6,526 bases of DNA from an uncultured Clostridia bacterium (GTDB lineage Bacteria > Bacillota > Clostridia > Oscillospirales > CAG-272), in the NCBI GenBank assembly GCA_937892405.1, contig CALAFS010000168.1, forward strand, positions 1 through 6,526, written 5' to 3'. The position numbers and the translations under genes were made by a program. Each line of letters starts with the position of its first letter. Positions within the stretch are counted from its first letter, which is position 1. Positions 6,401-6,526 of this stretch are shown here, one piece after another. The notes under the pieces were generated by a model. The model ran no database searches, was not told where the DNA came from, and saw only the letters and a list, made by a program, of their open reading frames with translations.

Positions 6401-6526
6401 TGCCTTGCGAGCGACGCCATCGGAGGCGATGTTCTCTTCGATGCCGGAAGTCATGCGCCGACACTGGTCATGGAGAGTGAAAAAACAGAAGTTTTCGATC
6501 CCGCCGCTTTCCGTGTCAAAGCGAAC
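332..6526 (+). CDS. Giant secreted multidomain alpha/beta-hydrolase with multiple carbohydrate-binding-like modules, 3' end outside window
   Basis: The frame is open from ATG 332 to the right edge, exactly 2,065 codons. The start is supported by AAAGGAAG six bases upstream and an immediate Sec signal peptide (residues 1-33, ASA|EE). Domain order: alpha/beta-hydrolase region about 50-625, with nucleophile elbow YGNSKAG (Ser454), Asp562 and His593 as a candidate triad; Ig-like domain about 634-746; then D1 (749-856), R0 (858-1105), D2 (1106-1279), R1 (1280-1484), R2 (1487-1717), R3 (1724-1916) and D3 (1920-2050), with at least 15 residues beyond. D modules resemble DNRLRE/CBM96-type domains and R modules resemble CBM4/9/22-type beta-sandwiches. 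Family knowledge suggests an extracellular enzyme tethered to polysaccharide; an esterase on decorated glycans is my inference, and a peptidase-like (S9-type) role is an alternative. The upstream glycosidase fragment fits a glycan-degradation locus. The C-terminus, where an anchor or dockerin might lie, is not in the window. Confidence 0.9.
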   Translation, partial: MKEKRTVLSRLLAGILALLLLLPCVPLTTIASAEESIMPEAPSALQSDSVNQYLHKSIQITDAAKNFPNSSVPQTLLGIPVNLHFYYDTDRFTYPANREGYAGSVVILYVMNTRVPRIGTDSDAVIVARLIDRGYYVIVMDYLDNENTVSPYLDWSVQNIRSQIINGAIETPDRAVDGLSTGSHIVSNYVLPAGYDIAYEVPYFAYDLHGAAGTLERIVEIWNNDFKSVKRASLVKWVREDGTPKLDKTDAITVKSTSDTRNIDYATWFSDPVMTESIPEAELAKLSAEEQKKYPYTYVGNTKAETVYDCVKPDGTFIDLNLYMDLIYPTGTDITSVPVMVALSSGYTRSSAATTADRPQLQGFLFRGYAGVVSAYGLVPMARADHYGYFCGDSQMNSVSGDNYTYSLAVYNGIKSDTAMLRTLRKAAKDGIEIDGKVTKFPFLSDKIGVYGNSKAGVASRLGTTSPETLEELRHLEGHVGETRYDHITDPTYGNLGYRDPYLNDGVLDASGNKLVRDPEAQPYPEFSSRANLTYAECGGAQATVEEGQSPVFCTGTQAGGDCSYWVFYRGLMNQCRNANVPFYGLISPKCGHTFGTGPDKFYGIDTYAAFHRYANYWLQNGDPSCEIIDVDNPGFIGTDAEGFDGTNESLTIDRVYEIGAGASIKFQFIGSIDGSEIGKIKITDALSGDVLPGHWNSYFGDQQWEFVPYNMKEGTYYTVTVPTTITAKNGKCLSSEKTLTFRTVSGVTETTGTVAGNRTVTDKNGATFVFDAEEYTDMHSVILRFSVKNEATNRVIITAIDEYNEENPEASVMGEVLGEVAVYGAGAYTFDVTEYVRGKSGKIAFRATAKYAAGKKVLTDADFENSALGAEHLMSSAGQIIAINTSRTVISDDEVGGKSSKAMRLDYILPRATYVNLAGDLEGNSVNNHFDTIFFHKGISESKRLSEDDLGRTIRFSFRLYDTTSRQIHIGAQGVENGRVVDFRAIDKTVRTVAGEWKTYTVEFTYEELISVTTLNRVVFYLSVENKTQVLASDPFAIQPSGRANAGGATNARFPTKNGYNTDHYTDIDYLGKEPEKETGILVNEEKYFPLYFDDFLVEEIFTSVELFAEAALVTRPQETTTLPVHDAVTVGADTPDGTLAVSGGSYGIDRESKKVYVGFDLSAYTGGTVTVAFRATGVGTAFSVYGLKNAAAWTKDTITAENAPANNPSSSGLDLAAVFGGAPLASYTVSEDGELFRLTVTDYAKEMKAQGAETMTLIFISDTEDDEVTTTYTFSEGSKPDMGIKGAGGTETDKETAEVFTSVTDPADAGNQVLRLYPASSYMKASNAGFQMNLGNAIGTWTEENLGTSYLVTFRIRASRAGSVSLGMRKRYFCYWEKDESGNLVEGKKDPANWERTDYSGCPTEVVTIAEAGVWQTVTYRFTLSDANMLPTQFRPGDNRYYAVNQLAVLTYAGMGVGSYDGAVEDLYVDIDDLSVKKISGETGLKIIDCPSDATLKGAYDFDTGKPTFLLRQNGDANGNDNWAANRQGFEVTDMDGDGNRAMVIYLRHIYQNSPDRVSPQIELSDAIGSWGAGDVGKTYRVTFRVKADKAGTVRLGMMKEQFCNAGVTGSLTDGNPDAKNYAWYLYDGAPETCPITTVSIGTEWKTVVYEFTVDQKMLPIPRNASDATEYGVTRLSMQSLISGFGLTKDDLDPTRAEETKDLRLAIDDIAVYEVTKSEEKSPYAKDLTVSGWDDLTNYSMYTWADGFMEIADGGIRIFPAKNGAANKRANGNANILFKNFLSDILTSENVGRTYHISFRAKAGMTGYLDYGFTTNKAATRADGSSSLNYRLNFYEEKSGVATITETDRWERYGFDFTLDAGMLSENLSDTSAVFGFAIKFYGGYSYKNTDNIPQYYDTEIDLADFSICEVGTEKNTSSLPLADSVALTGEDAENDLLLKKGAALPIENVKKTYLSFSPDKKESLYAATLRLTITQASGESISVFLVGSDTPIATFIATVGAVEIDLTPFVREHAGETFTLCLASDAIGGDVLFDAGSHAPTLVMESEKTEVFDPAAFRVKAN
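479..2206 (+). other. Alpha/beta-hydrolase region of the giant protein (residues about 50-625)
   Basis: A strand VPVMVALSSGY (337-347), a helix and a second strand RGYAGVVSAYG (367 onward) form the usual beginning of an alpha/beta-hydrolase. The elbow is IGVYGNSKAGV, with Ser454 in G-N-S-K-A rather than G-x-S-x-G. After it come SPVFCTGTQAGGD (Asp562 following a strand) and SPKCGHTFG (His593), with an amphipathic C-terminal helix ending YANYWL at 619. The Asp-to-His gap of 31 residues suits the fold. An additional strand-helix-strand unit at 105-165 looks like a second hydrolase beginning. The substrate cannot be assigned. Confidence 0.65.
2231..2569 (+). other. Ig-like domain, SbsA/Big_5-like (residues about 634-746)
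   Basis: The segment closes with YYTVTVPTTITAKNGK, then TLTFRT. The pattern is a strand, a T-x-x-N-G-x turn and a final strand ending F-R-T, typical of bacterial SbsA-type Ig-like domains. It probably acts as a spacer between the hydrolase and the binding modules. The assignment is by pattern only. Confidence 0.45.
2576..2899 (+). other. D1: DNRLRE/CBM96-like beta-sandwich module (residues about 749-856)
   Basis: It contains a strand of the type SVILRFSVKN and the closing YTFDVTEYVRGKSGKIAFRA (about 829-848). A D-V-T-x-Y-V motif leading into a strand is the hallmark shared with D2 and D3. D1 is the most divergent of the three and lacks a clear W-T-x-D segment. Confidence 0.4.
2903..3646 (+). 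other. R0: CBM4/9/22-like module (residues about 858-1105)
   Basis: It opens with LTDADFENS, has the core DLGRTIRFSFRLYD (950-963), the strand AGEWKTYTVEFTY (W998) and the closing strand PLYFDDFLVEEI (1091-1102). These three landmarks recur in R1, R2 and R3. R0 has an insertion rich in Gly/Asn (about 1060-1080) before its last strand. Confidence 0.55.
3647..4168 (+). other. D2: DNRLRE/CBM96-like module (residues about 1106-1279)
   Basis: This is the clearest D module. It has KVYVGFDLSAY (1156-1166), SVYGLKNAAAWTKD leading to I-T-x-x-N-A-P (W1195 to P1206), and FRLTVTDYAKEM (1238-1249). The order F-D-L-S, W-T-x-D-x-I-T-x-x-N-A-P, V-T-D-Y matches what I know of DNRLRE/CBM96 domains, which often accompany polysaccharide-degrading enzymes. 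Confidence 0.65.
4169..4783 (+). other. R1: CBM4/9/22-like module (residues about 1280-1484)
   Basis: Landmarks are VTDPADAGNQVLRLY near the start, NLGTSYLVTFRIRASRAG (1347-1364), AGVWQTVTYRFTL (W1417) and LYVDIDDLSVKKI (1469-1481). The I-D-D-L-S ending is typical of CBM4/9-type domains. Aromatic residues in the central insert (FCYW and nearby) could contact sugar, which is inference. Confidence 0.6.
4790..5482 (+). other. R2: CBM4/9/22-like module (residues about 1487-1717)
   Basis: Landmarks are VTDMDGDGNRAMVIY (1534 onward), DVGKTYRVTFRVKADKAG (1577-1594), GTEWKTVVYEFTV (W1647) and RLAIDDIAVYEV (1706-1717). It is the closest relative of R1: both share the V-T-D entry loop, the T-Y/S-Y core and the A-G-x-V-x-L-G-M strand, which points to tandem duplication. 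Confidence 0.6.
5501..6079 (+). other. R3: CBM4/9/22-like module (residues about 1724-1916)
   Basis: It begins with a W-D-D segment, has NVGRTYHISFRAKAGMTG (1792-1809), TDRWERYGFDFTL (W1852) and EIDLADFSICEV (1902-1913). The DD of the final strand seen in R0-R2 becomes AD here, and the entry loop is shorter, so it is the most divergent of the R1-R3 group. Confidence 0.55.
6089..6481 (+). other. D3: DNRLRE/CBM96-like module (residues about 1920-2050)
   Basis: It shows TYLSFSPDKK, an extended strand pair ending SVFLVGSDTP, VEIDLTPFVREH (2005-2016) and a closing FDAGSHAPTLVMES (2036-2049). A final x-A-P-x-L-V strand is characteristic of this domain type. About 15 further residues follow before the window ends, apparently the start of a linker or another domain. 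Confidence 0.5.

Noticed and set aside
4607..6454. 615-codon open frame on the minus strand
   Set aside because: It lies in codon register opposite the giant gene and exists because sense TTA, CTA and TCA codons are avoided. Its translation is Arg/Val/Asp-rich without recognisable domains, while the sense strand shows signal peptide and domain motifs.
1..6526. tRNA, rRNA, CRISPR array or transposase genes
   Set aside because: No cloverleaf, rRNA-like segment, regular spacer-repeat pattern or transposase motif was seen on either strand.

Overview
The window is dominated by one very large open gene on the + strand (332 to the right edge, 2,065 codons with no stop). It encodes a secreted, multidomain protein that looks like a carbohydrate-active or cell-surface hydrolase. 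To its left lie a short intergenic region (174-331) and the last 56 codons of a second + strand gene (3-173) that reads like part of a TIM-barrel glycoside hydrolase and appears to be cut short.

Organism: a Gram-positive, probably anaerobic Clostridia-type bacterium, perhaps from a gut community. This is inferred from the strong AAAGGAAG Shine-Dalgarno sequence, the Sec signal peptide, the GC-rich but Firmicutes-like coding style and the type of protein. No marker gene confirms it.

Layout: (1) 3-173, truncated glycosidase fragment, about 58% GC in its first 60 bases. (2) 174-331, AT-richer intergenic DNA (about 41% GC over 181-300) with a pair of near-identical 17-mers, an inverted repeat, a perfect 15-base palindrome and the ribosome binding site. 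(3) 332-6526, the giant gene: signal peptide (residues 1-33), alpha/beta-hydrolase region (about 50-625) with a candidate Ser454-Asp562-His593 triad, an Ig-like domain (about 634-746), then a C-terminal series of two beta-sandwich module types. Three modules (D1-D3) resemble DNRLRE/CBM96-type domains and four (R0-R3) resemble CBM4/9/22-type carbohydrate-binding domains, in the order D1-R0-D2-R1-R2-R3-D3. The gene runs off the right edge, so its C-terminus and any surface anchor or dockerin are not visible.

Together the genes suggest a locus for polysaccharide breakdown outside the cell: a hydrolase (possibly a carbohydrate esterase) held on its substrate by many binding modules, next to a damaged glycosidase gene. 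The exact substrate and reaction cannot be read from the sequence. The long minus-strand open frames are codon-bias shadows of the giant gene.
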